Shown: piece by piece, positions 52,392 through 62,878 of the stretch | How the letters are laid out: the number at the start of each line of letters is the position of its first letter | How positions within the stretch are numbered: position 1 is the stretch's first letter | NCBI GenBank assembly: GCA_947259885.1 | Contig: CAMYNW010000013.1 | Span: forward strand, 1-64,000 | DNA: 64,000 bases | From: an uncultured Gammaproteobacteria bacterium | GTDB taxonomy: Bacteria > Pseudomonadota > Gammaproteobacteria > Arenicellales > Poriferihabitantaceae | Direction of reading: 5' to 3' | Position numbers and translations under genes: made by a program | The notes under the pieces: model-generated | What the model was told of the DNA's origin: nothing | The model's database searches: none | Seen by the model: only the letters and a program-made list of their open reading frames with translations

Positions 52392-54734
52392 ATGGAACAA
52401 TTTGCTATCAAGTGGGGCAAGTGGGTCACACAGCATCGCGTCCTCACAATCATCCTGTCTCTGGGACTTGCCATGGCCGCAGCGTCTGGCGGGCAGTTTC
52501 TCAGCTTTACCAACGACTATCGAGTCTTTTTCTCTGGAGATGATCCACATTTGCTGGCCTTTGAAAATCTGCAGGACACTTACACTAAAAATGATAATGT
52601 TTTATTTGTCATTGCGCCTAAGGACAAAAAGGTTTTTACCCAAGACACACTTGCTGCAATCTCCGACATCACCGATCGCGCCTGGGAGACGCCCTATTCC
52701 ATTCGGGTCGATTCATTGCGTAATTACCAGCATACCGAAGCCGAAGGTGACGACCTGATTGTCGCGGATCTTTACGAAGACGCAACATCTCTCACCAACA
52801 CCGATCTCGCCAGGATTCAAGACATTGCGATCAATGAACCATTTCTGGTTCATCGCCTGATATCTGAAGATGCGCGGGTAGCCGCGGTAAATATCACCGT
52901 TGAGCTGCCCGGTGAGAACGAGGCGACGGAAAGCCCGGAAGTCGCCCAGCACGTTCGCAACATGCGCGATTACGTCGAGCAGACGTATCCTAATCTTGAT
53001 GTCTACCTGACCGGCATCATCATGATGAACCAGGCGTTTCCTGAAGCCTCCCTGTATGACATGACGCACCTGATACCGGCCGCGCTCGGGATCATTTTAC
53101 TACTGGTATTCCTCCAGCTTAGAGGGCTCACCGGCACAGTAGGAACTTTTATTACGATCATTCTTTCAATTCTCGCCGCAATGGGCATGGCCGGATGGGC
53201 GGGAATCCGACTGACGCCGCCTGCGATGTCAGCACCAACCATCATCCTGACCCTGGCAGTCGCCGACTGTGTACACATATTATCCAACTGGCTGCAAAAA
53301 TACCGTGGCGGGATGGGCAAGCAGGAAGCCATGGCGGAAAGTCTGCGGATCAACTTCAGCCCGGTTTTTCTGACTTCGGCAACCACCGCCATCGGATTTA
53401 TGTCGCTGAATTTCAGTGACGCACCACCGTTCCACGACCTCGGTAATATCTCCGCAATGGGGGTAATGTTTGCCTGGATATTTTCAATGACACTGCTGCC
53501 GGCGTTGGTCACCCTGCTTCCGGTCAGCAGTAAAAAACGCCGCGCCTATGGTACCGAAGTGATCGACAAATTCGCAGACTGGGTCATTCGCAAACGACGT
53601 ATGTTGATGCCAGTGATGAGCGTGACCATCGTGGCACTGGTTGTGATGATTCCACGCAATGAATTGAACGATGTGTTCGTCAATTACTTCGACGAGAGAA
53701 TCGAATTTCGTACCGATACCGACTATGTAGTCGATAATCTTACCGGTATGTACTTCATCGACTACTCTCTGGATGCTGGAGAATCAGGCGGCATTTCAAA
53801 TCCGGACTATCTTGCCCAAGTACATGAGTTTACCGAATGGCTGCGAGAGCAACCGGAGGTCATCCACGTTAATACGCTGACCGATGTATTCAAACGTGTT
53901 AACAAAAGCATGCATGGCGATGATCAGAGCTGGTACAAACTCCCGGATCAAAGAGAAATGGCCGCACAATATCTTCTGCTATATGAAATGTCTCTGCCAT
54001 ACGGCCTTGATCTTAATAACCAGATTGATATCGATAAACAAAGAACTCGGATCAGCGCAACACTCGAAACCCTATCTACCACCAACACCCTGGCGTTTGA
54101 ACAGCGATCCTACGACTGGATGAAACAGAACACGCCAGACCTCTACACCACTGGCGCCAGCCCGACCATAATGTTCTCCCATATCGGCATGCGCAACATT
54201 ATCAGTATGCTTGGCGGGACTGCATTTGCTCTTGTGGCTATTTCACTACTATTGATCTTCGCTCTGGGTTCACTCCGTTTTGGATTATTGACCCTGATTC
54301 CAAACGTCGCGCCCGCCGCAATGGCTTTTGGCATGTGGGGGCTGGTCGATGGCGAAATTGGTCTTGGTTTGTCGGTAGTAGCGGCAATGACCCTGGGTAT
54401 CGTGGTGGATGACACTATCCATTTTATGAGCAAGTATCTTCGCGCGCGACGTGACCAGGGACTGGAGGCGATCGAGGCGGTGCGTTATGCATTTTCAACG
54501 GTGGGCGTTGCTTTGTGGACCACGTCGGTCGCCTTGACCGCCGGTTTTCTGGTGATATCGACTTCTTCTTTTACCCTGAACGCCGAGATGGGTTTTCTGG
54601 TTGCTTTTGTAATCATGTTGGCAATTTTTGTCGACTTTCTATTGTTGCCTGCACTGTTAATTCGATTTGACAGCTGGCTCATGGGTAAACCTGCGGATAC
54701 CGCAGAAGAAAGTGCAATCGCACAACCCGCGTAA
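52392..54734 (+). CDS. MMPL/RND-superfamily exporter
   Basis: A 780-residue inner-membrane protein with 12 predicted helices in two RND halves: an N-terminal helix, a large periplasmic loop (about 45-215), helices 2-6 (for example AALGIILLLVFLQL and APTIILTLAVADCVHILSNW), then the mirrored second half (GLGLSVVAAMTLGIVVDDTI, MSKYLRARRD). The Asp-containing AVADCVH and IVVDDTIHF segments match proton-relay positions of hydrophobe/lipid exporters. It starts 44 bp after tetR and is followed 20 bp later by a LolA-like gene. Confidence 0.9.
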   Translation: MEQFAIKWGKWVTQHRVLTIILSLGLAMAAASGGQFLSFTNDYRVFFSGDDPHLLAFENLQDTYTKNDNVLFVIAPKDKKVFTQDTLAAISDITDRAWETPYSIRVDSLRNYQHTEAEGDDLIVADLYEDATSLTNTDLARIQDIAINEPFLVHRLISEDARVAAVNITVELPGENEATESPEVAQHVRNMRDYVEQTYPNLDVYLTGIIMMNQAFPEASLYDMTHLIPAALGIILLLVFLQLRGLTGTVGTFITIILSILAAMGMAGWAGIRLTPPAMSAPTIILTLAVADCVHILSNWLQKYRGGMGKQEAMAESLRINFSPVFLTSATTAIGFMSLNFSDAPPFHDLGNISAMGVMFAWIFSMTLLPALVTLLPVSSKKRRAYGTEVIDKFADWVIRKRRMLMPVMSVTIVALVVMIPRNELNDVFVNYFDERIEFRTDTDYVVDNLTGMYFIDYSLDAGESGGISNPDYLAQVHEFTEWLREQPEVIHVNTLTDVFKRVNKSMHGDDQSWYKLPDQREMAAQYLLLYEMSLPYGLDLNNQIDIDKQRTRISATLETLSTTNTLAFEQRSYDWMKQNTPDLYTTGASPTIMFSHIGMRNIISMLGGTAFALVAISLLLIFALGSLRFGLLTLIPNVAPAAMAFGMWGLVDGEIGLGLSVVAAMTLGIVVDDTIHFMSKYLRARRDQGLEAIEAVRYAFSTVGVALWTTSVALTAGFLVISTSSFTLNAEMGFLVAFVIMLAIFVDFLLLPALLIRFDSWLMGKPADTAEESAIAQPA

Positions 54735-54754
54735 TTCTTTACAGGACAGAAATC

Positions 54755-55546
54755 ATGCAAACTTTTAAAACGGTTTTTATCACGGTTTTGATTGCCGCCA
54801 CACCAGTTGACTTTCTGATTGCGCAAACGCCGGAAGAAAGAGGGCTTGAGATTTCCTTAGCCGCGGATCAGCGCGACAGCGGATGGAAGCACCAGACTTC
54901 GGAGATGGAAATGATCCTACGCAATCGCGCCGGCAAAGAAAGTCGCCGCAAAATTACTAACCGCCAGCTCGAAGTTAACGGAGATGGCGACAAGACGCTG
55001 TCTCTGTTTCATGAGCCTAAAGACGTCGAAGGTACTGCGATGTTGACCTTCTCCCACGGTCTAGAGCCGGATGATCAGTGGCTTTATCTGCCCTCTATCA
55101 AGCGGGTCAAGCGTATATCTTCCAAAAACAAATCGGGGCCGTTTATGGGCAGCGAATTTGCGTTTGAGGATTTGAGTTCTCAGGAAGTTGAAAAGTATAA
55201 ATATAAATTTCTCAGGGAAGAAGCCTGTGGTGAATTCGAGTGTTTCGTGATTGAACGTATTCCGCAATACGAAAACTCAGGGTACACCAAGCAGATCGCA
55301 TGGATCGACAAAGCGGAATATCGGAATATAAAAGTCGAGTACTACGACCGAAAGGACGCCCTGTTAAAGACCCTCGAGCTGTCTGGATATAACGAATACT
55401 CAGGAGGCTTTTGGCGTGCAGACCAATTTGAAATGACCAATCATCAGACTGGCAAAAGCACAACGTTATTATGGCAGAAATACGATTTTGAGTCCGATCT
55501 TGATGAAAACAGCTTTAATCAGAATGCCTTAAAACGTCTGCGCTGA
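54755..55546 (+). CDS. LolA/LppX-like outer-membrane lipoprotein-sorting protein
   Basis: 263 residues with an N-terminal signal peptide (VFITVLIAATPVDFLIAQ). The conserved SEMEMILRNRAGKESRRKIT, HEPKDVEGTAMLTFSHG, DDQWLYLPSIKRVKRISS and GPFMGSEFAFEDLS segments define the RND-associated sorting-protein family. The half-barrel fold probably shuttles a lipid or hydrophobic molecule across the periplasm from the RND pump to the barrel protein that follows. Confidence 0.88.
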   Translation: MQTFKTVFITVLIAATPVDFLIAQTPEERGLEISLAADQRDSGWKHQTSEMEMILRNRAGKESRRKITNRQLEVNGDGDKTLSLFHEPKDVEGTAMLTFSHGLEPDDQWLYLPSIKRVKRISSKNKSGPFMGSEFAFEDLSSQEVEKYKYKFLREEACGEFECFVIERIPQYENSGYTKQIAWIDKAEYRNIKVEYYDRKDALLKTLELSGYNEYSGGFWRADQFEMTNHQTGKSTTLLWQKYDFESDLDENSFNQNALKRLR

Positions 55547-55560
55547 CTGAGCAACCCCAC

Positions 55561-56763
55561 ATGAGAATGTCACTATGGTCGGGGCTGCCGATCATGTTCC
55601 TGCTGCTGTCAGGATACCCTTTTCTCCTGTTCGGATTTGAAGATAGCTACATCCTGGAACTAGAAGCACGTGTATACCCAATCGACTCGGATGATCCGGC
55701 TAGATTTAACGATGACGCAGCCGTAAGCTTCGAGCCCGAGTGGCGCCAGACCTTCAATCAAGGTAACACGATCGCCACCTTTACCCCGTTTGGGCGTTGG
55801 AGCAGTCGCGATTCGCAACGACGCCACACAGATGTGCGCGAACTTAACGTTTTGCATGTTTCTGATAGCTGGGAAACGCTTGCGGGTTTCAGTAAGGTGT
55901 TCTGGGGCGTCACGGAATCCAATCATCTGGTAGATATCATCAACCAGACCGACCAGCTGGAAGGTTTTGACGGCGAAGACAAACTGGGACAACAGATGAT
56001 CCGGATCAGTCGATCATTTGATCAAAGCGCCTTGACCCTGTTTGTCCTGCCTGGCTTTCGAGAACGACAATTTCTGTCTCAGGATAATCCTCTTTCGTTG
56101 CCATTTCCGATCGACAATGATTCGCCATTGTACGATTCACCCGACGAGCAGGATCATATCGATTTTGCGGCGCGCTTCAGCGGCTACCGCGGCATTATAG
56201 ATTACGGATTTTCCTGGTTCAGCGGCACCTCACGTCAACCGGATTTTGTGCCAGGCGGGGATGGCCGCCTGATTCCATTCTATGCTCAGATTGATCAGCT
56301 GGGACTCGACTTGCAGATCACCAGCGAAGCATGGCTGTGGAAGCTGGAAGCCATTCGTCGCGATTTTGAAAACGACGCGTCAGGGGAGGACTTCAGTGCT
56401 GCAGTGGGAGGATTCGAATACAGCATATATGGCTTAGCGGATGGAATGTTTGACCTCGGCCTGCTGGCGGAATATCACTACGATAGCCGCGACGATAGAG
56501 CTACGGTCGTGTTCCAGAATGACCTGTTCGCAGGGTTGCGTTTCGGTTTCACAGACGCCGAAAGTTCAGAAATACTGGCCGGGGTATTTGTAGACCAGGA
56601 TGATCAAAGCACGAGCTTTAGAGTTGAAGCAAATCGTAGAATATTCACCGACGCCCGTATCAGTCTTGAAGCAAATCTGTTTTCGAACGTTGACCCGGGC
56701 AACGCAATATTTTATTTGCGCGATAGCGATTATTTGCTGCTGTCGCTGGAGTTCTACTTCTGA
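55561..56763 (+). CDS. Outer-membrane beta-barrel protein of the RND-LolA-like operon
   Basis: A 400-residue protein with a signal peptide (GLPIMFLLLSGYPFLLFG), many alternating amphipathic strands (RDSQRRHTDVRELNVLHVSD, LDLQITSEAWLWKLEAIRRD), and a C-terminal Phe in LLLSLEFYF, the usual barrel-assembly signal. No named family is certain, but such proteins often close RND/LolA-like operons. It starts 14 bp after the LolA-like stop, strongly suggesting cotranscription. Confidence 0.75.
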   Translation: MRMSLWSGLPIMFLLLSGYPFLLFGFEDSYILELEARVYPIDSDDPARFNDDAAVSFEPEWRQTFNQGNTIATFTPFGRWSSRDSQRRHTDVRELNVLHVSDSWETLAGFSKVFWGVTESNHLVDIINQTDQLEGFDGEDKLGQQMIRISRSFDQSALTLFVLPGFRERQFLSQDNPLSLPFPIDNDSPLYDSPDEQDHIDFAARFSGYRGIIDYGFSWFSGTSRQPDFVPGGDGRLIPFYAQIDQLGLDLQITSEAWLWKLEAIRRDFENDASGEDFSAAVGGFEYSIYGLADGMFDLGLLAEYHYDSRDDRATVVFQNDLFAGLRFGFTDAESSEILAGVFVDQDDQSTSFRVEANRRIFTDARISLEANLFSNVDPGNAIFYLRDSDYLLLSLEFYF

Positions 56764-56788
56764 CGATTACAGGTGCTTAGCCCAGACC

Positions 56789-58954
56789 TTAAGGCCTGAG
56801 CTGCTTTGCCTCACGCCGACGCGCGTGTAATACTGGTTCGGTATAGCCGTTAGCCACCTCACAGCCCTTGAAGACCAGATCAAGCGCAGCATGATAGGCG
56901 GGACCATCAAATCCTGGTGACATATTGATATAGGCTGGATCTCCTGAGTTCTGACGATCCACCACCGCTGCCATTTTTCGAAACACGGTTTCGACTTCCT
57001 CACGGTTGGTTAACCCATGGTGCACCCAATTCGCGATATGCTGACTTGATATGCGTAAGGTTGCACGATCCTCCATAAGTTCAGTATCGGTGATATCCGG
57101 TACTTTAGAACAACCCACGCCGTGGTCGATCCATCTCACTACATAGCCCAGAATTCCTTGCGCATTGTTTTCCAGCTCCTTGATCAATTCACCGTCCGAC
57201 ACTTTTCGATCGCCGAGCAGCGGAATTGTCAGTATCTCATCGATATCCGCTTCGAGACAGCTTCTAAGTTCTGACTGGCGCGCGGCAACGTTTACGTAAT
57301 GATAGTGGATCGCATGCAAGGTAGCTGCTATGGGAGAGGGTACCCATGCAGTGTTGGCACCTGCCCGGGGATGACCGACCTTCTGTTCCATCATGGCCGC
57401 CATATTGTCCGGTGCCGCCCACATGCCTTTTCCTATCTGTGCGTGTCCCGCTAGTCCTGCTCTCAGTCCTACATCCACATTCCAGTCTTCGTACGCGAGC
57501 AGCCAGGGTGCGGTCTTCATATCGTTCTTCGGCAACACGGGTCCCGCTTCCATGCAAGTATGAATTTCATCTCCGGTGCGGTCGAGGAAGCCGGTATTGA
57601 TAAAAATAACCCGCTCGCTCGCGACTCGAATACATTGCTTGAGGTTGACAGTGGTGCGCCGCTCCTCATCCATAATACCTATTTTCACGGTATTGCGATC
57701 GAGACCAAGGGCGTCTTCTACCCGCTCAAATAGCTCTACCGCCGCTGCTACTTCTTCAGGTCCGTGCATCTTTGGCTTGACGATATAAACGCTGCCGGAT
57801 CGGCTGTTCCTGAATTCATTCTGACCTGACAAATCATGTTTCGCAGCAGCAACGGTAACCATGGCATCTAAAAATGTCTCTGGAATTTCCTCACCATTCA
57901 GAGTCACCGCGTCTGTATACATATGTGTTCCCACATTACGCACAAACATGAGGCTTCGACCGTGTAATTTCATGGATGAACCGTCTGGCGCCGTATACTC
58001 ACGATCCTGATCGAGTACTCTTTCAACGGTCTTTTCACCCTTTTTAATTTGCGCCTTAAGCGTGCCTTGCATCAGGCCATTCCAGTTTCGATACACCCTA
58101 ACCTTATCTTCCGCGTCAACTGCTGCCACAGAATCTTCGCAATCCATAATCGTGGTGATGGCAGCTTCTAGTTGCACATCATAAACATTCGCTAAGTCAC
58201 CCTGACCGATATAAAACCCCTCCCCGATCAAGATCTCAATGTGAAGGTTATTATGTTTGAGCAATATGGCGTCCGGGGAATCCCCTTCACCCTTGTATCC
58301 GGCAAAGCATTCACGTTGCCCAAGTCCTGTCTCTGTGCCATCTCCCATCACCACGATCAACTTACCGGACCTGACTTTATACTTGACCACATAGCTGTGA
58401 CTGCCTGTCGCCAGGGGAACCGCTGCGTCAAGGAAGTTGCGTGCGTATTCGATGACTTTTGCACCACGTACAGGATTATATTTTGCTGTTTGTTTGCAGC
58501 CATCCACCTCGAGAATGACATCTGTACCGTATAGCGCATCATACAAACTGTTCCAGCGCGCGTTCGCCGCATTAAGTGCGTAACGCGCATTGTCTACCGG
58601 CACTACCAGCTGAGGTCCGGCAATGGTTCTGACTTCCTCATCCACATTATCGGTGGTGACTTCAAATGGCTCACCTTCTGGCAACAGATAACCCGAGTCT
58701 TTGAGAAATTTTTTATATGCGGAAAAATCCTTATTGCCTTTGTGCTGCAGATGCCACTTATCTATAGCCGACTGATGCTCGTCCCGTTTATTGAGTAGTG
58801 CACGGTTGTTTGGCCCTAGATCGGCGACAATCTGCTGCAGCTGACTCCAGAAACGGTCGGCATCGATGCCGGTTCCAGGTAATATCTCGTCGACGACCAG
58901 GCTATGCAGGTCTTTATCAACACTCAGTCCGTTTGCGGCAATGCGGTCGTTCAT
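56789..58954 (-). CDS. glcB: Malate synthase G
   Basis: A 721-residue monomeric enzyme that condenses glyoxylate and acetyl-CoA to malate. Length matches the G isoform (about 723). Typical segments are [58 protein letters not shown], and the CoA/catalytic region [20 protein letters not shown]. (The last is at about 451-470.) No isocitrate lyase is in the window, as expected for the G form used for glycolate/glyoxylate from C2 compounds. It is convergent with the barrel gene (26 bp). Confidence 0.96.
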   Translation of the reverse strand: MNDRIAANGLSVDKDLHSLVVDEILPGTGIDADRFWSQLQQIVADLGPNNRALLNKRDEHQSAIDKWHLQHKGNKDFSAYKKFLKDSGYLLPEGEPFEVTTDNVDEEVRTIAGPQLVVPVDNARYALNAANARWNSLYDALYGTDVILEVDGCKQTAKYNPVRGAKVIEYARNFLDAAVPLATGSHSYVVKYKVRSGKLIVVMGDGTETGLGQRECFAGYKGEGDSPDAILLKHNNLHIEILIGEGFYIGQGDLANVYDVQLEAAITTIMDCEDSVAAVDAEDKVRVYRNWNGLMQGTLKAQIKKGEKTVERVLDQDREYTAPDGSSMKLHGRSLMFVRNVGTHMYTDAVTLNGEEIPETFLDAMVTVAAAKHDLSGQNEFRNSRSGSVYIVKPKMHGPEEVAAAVELFERVEDALGLDRNTVKIGIMDEERRTTVNLKQCIRVASERVIFINTGFLDRTGDEIHTCMEAGPVLPKNDMKTAPWLLAYEDWNVDVGLRAGLAGHAQIGKGMWAAPDNMAAMMEQKVGHPRAGANTAWVPSPIAATLHAIHYHYVNVAARQSELRSCLEADIDEILTIPLLGDRKVSDGELIKELENNAQGILGYVVRWIDHGVGCSKVPDITDTELMEDRATLRISSQHIANWVHHGLTNREEVETVFRKMAAVVDRQNSGDPAYINMSPGFDGPAYHAALDLVFKGCEVANGYTEPVLHARRREAKQLRP

Positions 58955-59181
58955 AATGAAGGGATCTTGGAGTAAGGATTATTAAAGGAAACCTATAAAT
59001 TTTGTAAATACTATTATTATTTACATAAATTATTGATATGTATTATAAAAAGCTTAGCGGGATCAGGCAACGCGTAATCAAGAAATATTGGTGCGACCTT
59101 GGTCTAGCCTTGACGAAAATTTGATCTTCAGCTTGATTAAATAGTGCCAATTTCGTCAACCTAACAGAGGACAGATAGCTA

Positions 59182-60006
59182 ATGTGTGAAATAACCGGAT
59201 GCGGCAGCCAACAGGACTTGCCTCCAATTGAAATCTCTTCAGATGACCGACGGTTGTTCCTTAAAGGGTTGGCAACATTACCGCTGGCCACTGTTCTGGC
59301 TATCCCAGAGCTTACGCAAGCGGCGGCAAACAGCACCGAGATGATTTCCATTACTACTGCCGGCGGAAAGGAAGTCTCCGCTGCTGTGGCCCTTCCCTCT
59401 GCGGACAACGCCCCAGCGATTTTGCTGATTCATGAATGGTGGGGGCTTAATGAACACATCAAGTCTGTCGCTGCCGAGTTTGCCAGTCAGGGCTATGTGG
59501 CCCTTGCAGTGGATCTGTATGACGGAAGTGTCGCGACCGAACCAGACGCTGCGCGCAGCCTGATGCAGGCGGTTGATGGCGCGGTTGCTAACGATATCCT
59601 AGTAAGCTGGATTGACTACCTGCGCAAACATTCCGCAACCAATGGCAAAGTTGGAACCGTCGGCTGGTGCTTCGGAGGCGGTTGGTCGCTCAATAGTTCG
59701 CTCGCCACACCGGTCGATGCCACAGTGATTTATTATGGCAACGTCAAGAAAGAGGCGAGCGAGCTGGGAGATTTAGCTAGTCCGGTGTTAGGGCACTTTG
59801 CGACAAAAGATGGTTGGATCAACCAGGAAATGGTCGGTGGGTTTGAACAGGCTATGAAGTCAGCGGGCAAGGGCGATGCGATGACGGTCCACTGGTATGA
59901 AGCCGACCATGCGTTCGCTAATCCCACCAGCGCCCGATACGATGCTGAGGATGCAGCGCTGTCCTGGGAGAGAACTTCCGCCTTCTTCAAACAGCACTTG
60001 AGTTAA
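59182..60006 (+). CDS. Tat-exported dienelactone-hydrolase-family protein
   Basis: A 274-residue alpha/beta hydrolase. The N-terminus carries a twin-arginine motif (DDRRLFLKG) and a hydrophobic run ending TQA, so it is probably exported folded. The catalytic Cys is in GWCFGGGW, the Asp in TKDGWIN, and the His in EADHAFAN, the DLH triad. Such enzymes open lactones or cleave small esters. Alone, it is divergent from glcB (227 bp). Confidence 0.85.
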   Translation: MCEITGCGSQQDLPPIEISSDDRRLFLKGLATLPLATVLAIPELTQAAANSTEMISITTAGGKEVSAAVALPSADNAPAILLIHEWWGLNEHIKSVAAEFASQGYVALAVDLYDGSVATEPDAARSLMQAVDGAVANDILVSWIDYLRKHSATNGKVGTVGWCFGGGWSLNSSLATPVDATVIYYGNVKKEASELGDLASPVLGHFATKDGWINQEMVGGFEQAMKSAGKGDAMTVHWYEADHAFANPTSARYDAEDAALSWERTSAFFKQHLS

Positions 60007-60176
60007 CCGGTGAGGCATCGCCATGGATGGCAGTGCTGGATTGAAGGCAGTTTTTACTGACTCACTGCGGGGTATAAGCTCTGACCTGAATAAAGGACAC
60101 ATACTTACCGCTTCCATATACCGATATGCCCGCGAGGCCTGGAGTCTTTCTGGATTTGGCACTGGCCGACATTTAT

Positions 60177-61352
60177 TCACCTTGAGAGAAATGCCATCGA
60201 CTGTTCGAGTCCTCTAACGGTAAGTGGATACATGTGCCCGGCCACGAGACCTCGCACCAATTCTATTGACTGGGTGTAATCCCATTGCTCCTTGGGAACC
60301 GGATTAATCCACGCGACTTTGTCATAGACTTCAAGAATTCTCTCCATCCACACCTGTCCTGGTTCAGGATTACTATGTTCCACGCTGCCGCCAGGGTAGA
60401 CGATCTCCCACGGTGACATCGATGCATCGCCGATAAATATCACCTTGTAGTCGCGGCCATATCGATTCAGCACATCGAGGGTCGACACGCCTTCATTATA
60501 GCGCCGGCGATTATCCCTCCATACTGATTCATAAACGAAGTTATGAAAATAATAATATTCGAGGTGTTTGAACTCTGAGCGGGCCGCTGAAAAAAGCTCT
60601 TCACACGTTTGCACATGGCGATTCATTGATCCCCCCACATCAAAAAAGATCAATACTTTGACCGCGTTGTGCCGCTCGGGCACCATCTTGATATCAAGCA
60701 GGCCAGCATTTCTCGCGGTAGACTGGATGGTATCCTCAAGATCCAGCTGGTCCTCGGCGCCCTCTCGAGCAAAACGGCGCAAACGACGCATCGCAATTTT
60801 CAGATTTCGCGTACCCAGTTCCACCGAGTCATCAAGGTTCTTATATTCACGCTTTTCCCAAACTTTGACTGCTCGCCCGTGCTCCCCTGGTCCACCTATA
60901 CGTATTCCGGTTGGATGATATCCACTGTGCCCGAATGGCGAGGTACCACCGGTTCCGATCCATTTGTTGCCGCCCGCGTGTCGCCCCTGCTGTTCTTCGA
61001 GACGTTGCTTGAATTTTTCGATCAGTTTGTCAAGTCCACCAAACCCCTCGATTTTCGCCCTGTCTTCTTCACTCAATTGTTTTAAAAACTCACTTCTCAA
61101 CCAGTCATCTGGAATCAATGCCTCAACCAGCCCTTCGATGGAATCGAGGCCTGACCAGAATGCGAACATCGCGCGATCGAATTTATCGAAGTGCTTTTCA
61201 TCCTTGACCAGCGAGACACGGGCAAGGAAATAAAACTGCTCCTGGTCGGCAAACGCGAGATCCGCGTCCAGAGCCGCTATAAGATCCAGATGCTCCCGGA
61301 TTGAAACCGGTACGCCAAATTTCTTGAGGCAGTAGAAAAGATTGACCAGCAT
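60177..61352 (-). CDS. VWA-domain (CoxE-like) protein of a MoxR-VWA pair
   Basis: A 391-residue protein. The N-terminal part is the helical CoxE/YehP-type region (MLVNLFYCLKKFGVPVSIRE), and the C-terminal part (about 220-390) a von Willebrand A domain with the metal site FFDVGGSMNRHV and IFIGDASMSPWEI. In this subgroup the MIDAS is DVGGS rather than DxSxS. With the MoxR ATPase gene just upstream (27 bp), it probably acts in metal-dependent activation or folding of another enzyme. Confidence 0.88.
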   Translation of the reverse strand: MLVNLFYCLKKFGVPVSIREHLDLIAALDADLAFADQEQFYFLARVSLVKDEKHFDKFDRAMFAFWSGLDSIEGLVEALIPDDWLRSEFLKQLSEEDRAKIEGFGGLDKLIEKFKQRLEEQQGRHAGGNKWIGTGGTSPFGHSGYHPTGIRIGGPGEHGRAVKVWEKREYKNLDDSVELGTRNLKIAMRRLRRFAREGAEDQLDLEDTIQSTARNAGLLDIKMVPERHNAVKVLIFFDVGGSMNRHVQTCEELFSAARSEFKHLEYYYFHNFVYESVWRDNRRRYNEGVSTLDVLNRYGRDYKVIFIGDASMSPWEIVYPGGSVEHSNPEPGQVWMERILEVYDKVAWINPVPKEQWDYTQSIELVRGLVAGHMYPLTVRGLEQSMAFLSR

Positions 61353-61379
61353 TCGCTCTTGCTTGATTCCAGGGTCAGC

Positions 61380-62219
61380 TTAACCCTGGCTCCGGTGCAT
61401 AAAGGCCAGCCGTTCAAGCAGGTGCACGTCCTGTTCGTTCTTGAGCAGAGCACCGTATAACGGCGGAATTGCTTTGCGCTGATCGCGCTGCTTCAGCACC
61501 TCATCGGGAATATCATCAGACATCAACAGCTTGAGCCAGTCGATAAGTTCACTGGTAGAAGGCCTTTTTTTCAATCCAGGAATTTCACGTACTTCAAAAA
61601 ACACTTCAAGCGCATCTTGCACAAGAGAGGATTTAATATCCGGATAATGCACTTTAACGATTCGCTTCATGGTTTCAGTATCCGGAAATTTTATGAAATG
61701 AAAAAAACAGCGTCGGAGGAATGCATCCGGTAATTCCTTTTCGTTGTTACTGGTAATAATAATCACTGGACGATACCTGGCCGTGACGGTTTCGCCGGTT
61801 TCATACACATGAAACTCCATACGATCCAATTCAAGCAGCAAGTCGTTGGGGAATTCAATGTCGGCTTTGTCGATTTCATCGATCAGTAATACAACCTGCT
61901 GCTCGGACTCAAACGCCTGCCATAACTTTCCGCGGGCAATATAACGAGCTATGTCGTCCACATTATTTCCAAGCTGCGAATCACGCAGACGTGATACCGC
62001 ATCATACTCGTACAATCCTTGTTGGGCCTTTGTAGTCGACTTGATATGCCACTGTATCAGCGGCTTTCCCAGTGCGGTTGCGACTTGCTCCGCAAGCATG
62101 GTTTTTCCAGTGCCCGGCTCGCCCTTGATAAGCAGCGGGCGCTGTAAGATTACCGCTGCGTTGACTGCCATCTGCAGGTCTTCCGTGGCTACGTATTGTT
62201 GGGTGCCCTCAAATCTCAT
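61380..62219 (-). CDS. MoxR-family AAA+ ATPase
   Basis: A 279-residue AAA+ ATPase of the MoxR branch. Walker A is GEPGTGKTMLAEQ, Walker B VVLLIDEIDKADIEF, and sensor/arginine-finger elements TSNNEKELPDAFLRRCFFHF follow. MoxR-VWA pairs act as chaperones that assemble metalloenzymes or complexes; the client is unknown. Upstream of the VWA gene on the same strand, likely one operon. Confidence 0.92.
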   Translation of the reverse strand: MRFEGTQQYVATEDLQMAVNAAVILQRPLLIKGEPGTGKTMLAEQVATALGKPLIQWHIKSTTKAQQGLYEYDAVSRLRDSQLGNNVDDIARYIARGKLWQAFESEQQVVLLIDEIDKADIEFPNDLLLELDRMEFHVYETGETVTARYRPVIIITSNNEKELPDAFLRRCFFHFIKFPDTETMKRIVKVHYPDIKSSLVQDALEVFFEVREIPGLKKRPSTSELIDWLKLLMSDDIPDEVLKQRDQRKAIPPLYGALLKNEQDVHLLERLAFMHRSQG

Positions 62220-62256
62220 ATTTTTTCTCTACGGTTCAATATTATTTTAAAAACAT

Positions 62257-62865
62257 TCATAACAGCTCTTGCACCAAGGAAACTGCCAGCGCCCACATCA
62301 CGATACCAACAATTGCATCCAGTACTCGCCACGCGGCAGGAGTCTGAAACCATCGTTGCAGCCACTGCCCGCCCAATGCCAAACAAAAAAACCAGACAAA
62401 CGACGCAAGCGCCGCTCCCATACCGAAAGTCATTCTGTTCGAAGGCAGCTCCCGTACGCTGATACTACCAATCAAAATTACCGTGTCCAGGTATACGTGG
62501 GGATTTAACAAGCTCAAAGCCAATACCGTGGTCACCGCGGCTAGCCTCGATACTCGTTTGGACTCCGCACCAAGCACCTCGGATCGAAACATCCGTCGAA
62601 ATGCGAACAGGCCGTAAGCAAACAGAAACAAAGCGCCAAATGCGGTGAGAGCGGATACAAGGCCTGGATATATCCGGATCAAACTACCCATTCCAAGGAT
62701 ACCCGCGGAGATCAGCAACGCATCCAAAATACTGCACACCAGAGCGACCGTCCAATGGTGATTGTGCAGAATTCCCCTGGTCAAGACATAAGCATTCTGC
62801 GCCCCAATCGCGGCGATCAGGCTGAATCCAAGCCCAAATCCACGAACCGAGGCCGCCAACTCCAT
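62257..62865 (-). CDS. LysE/ArgO-family amino-acid exporter
   Basis: A 202-residue inner-membrane protein with about six helices. The start FGLGFSLIAAIGAQNAYVLT, the segment LSLLNPHVYLDTVILIGSIS, and the length match ArgO, an arginine exporter. Substrate specificity is not readable from sequence. It is 13 bp after the rdgC stop on the same strand, so the two may be cotranscribed. Confidence 0.9.
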   Translation of the reverse strand: MELAASVRGFGLGFSLIAAIGAQNAYVLTRGILHNHHWTVALVCSILDALLISAGILGMGSLIRIYPGLVSALTAFGALFLFAYGLFAFRRMFRSEVLGAESKRVSRLAAVTTVLALSLLNPHVYLDTVILIGSISVRELPSNRMTFGMGAALASFVWFFCLALGGQWLQRWFQTPAAWRVLDAIVGIVMWALAVSLVQELL

Positions 62866-62878
62866 GAGCTATGCGGAA

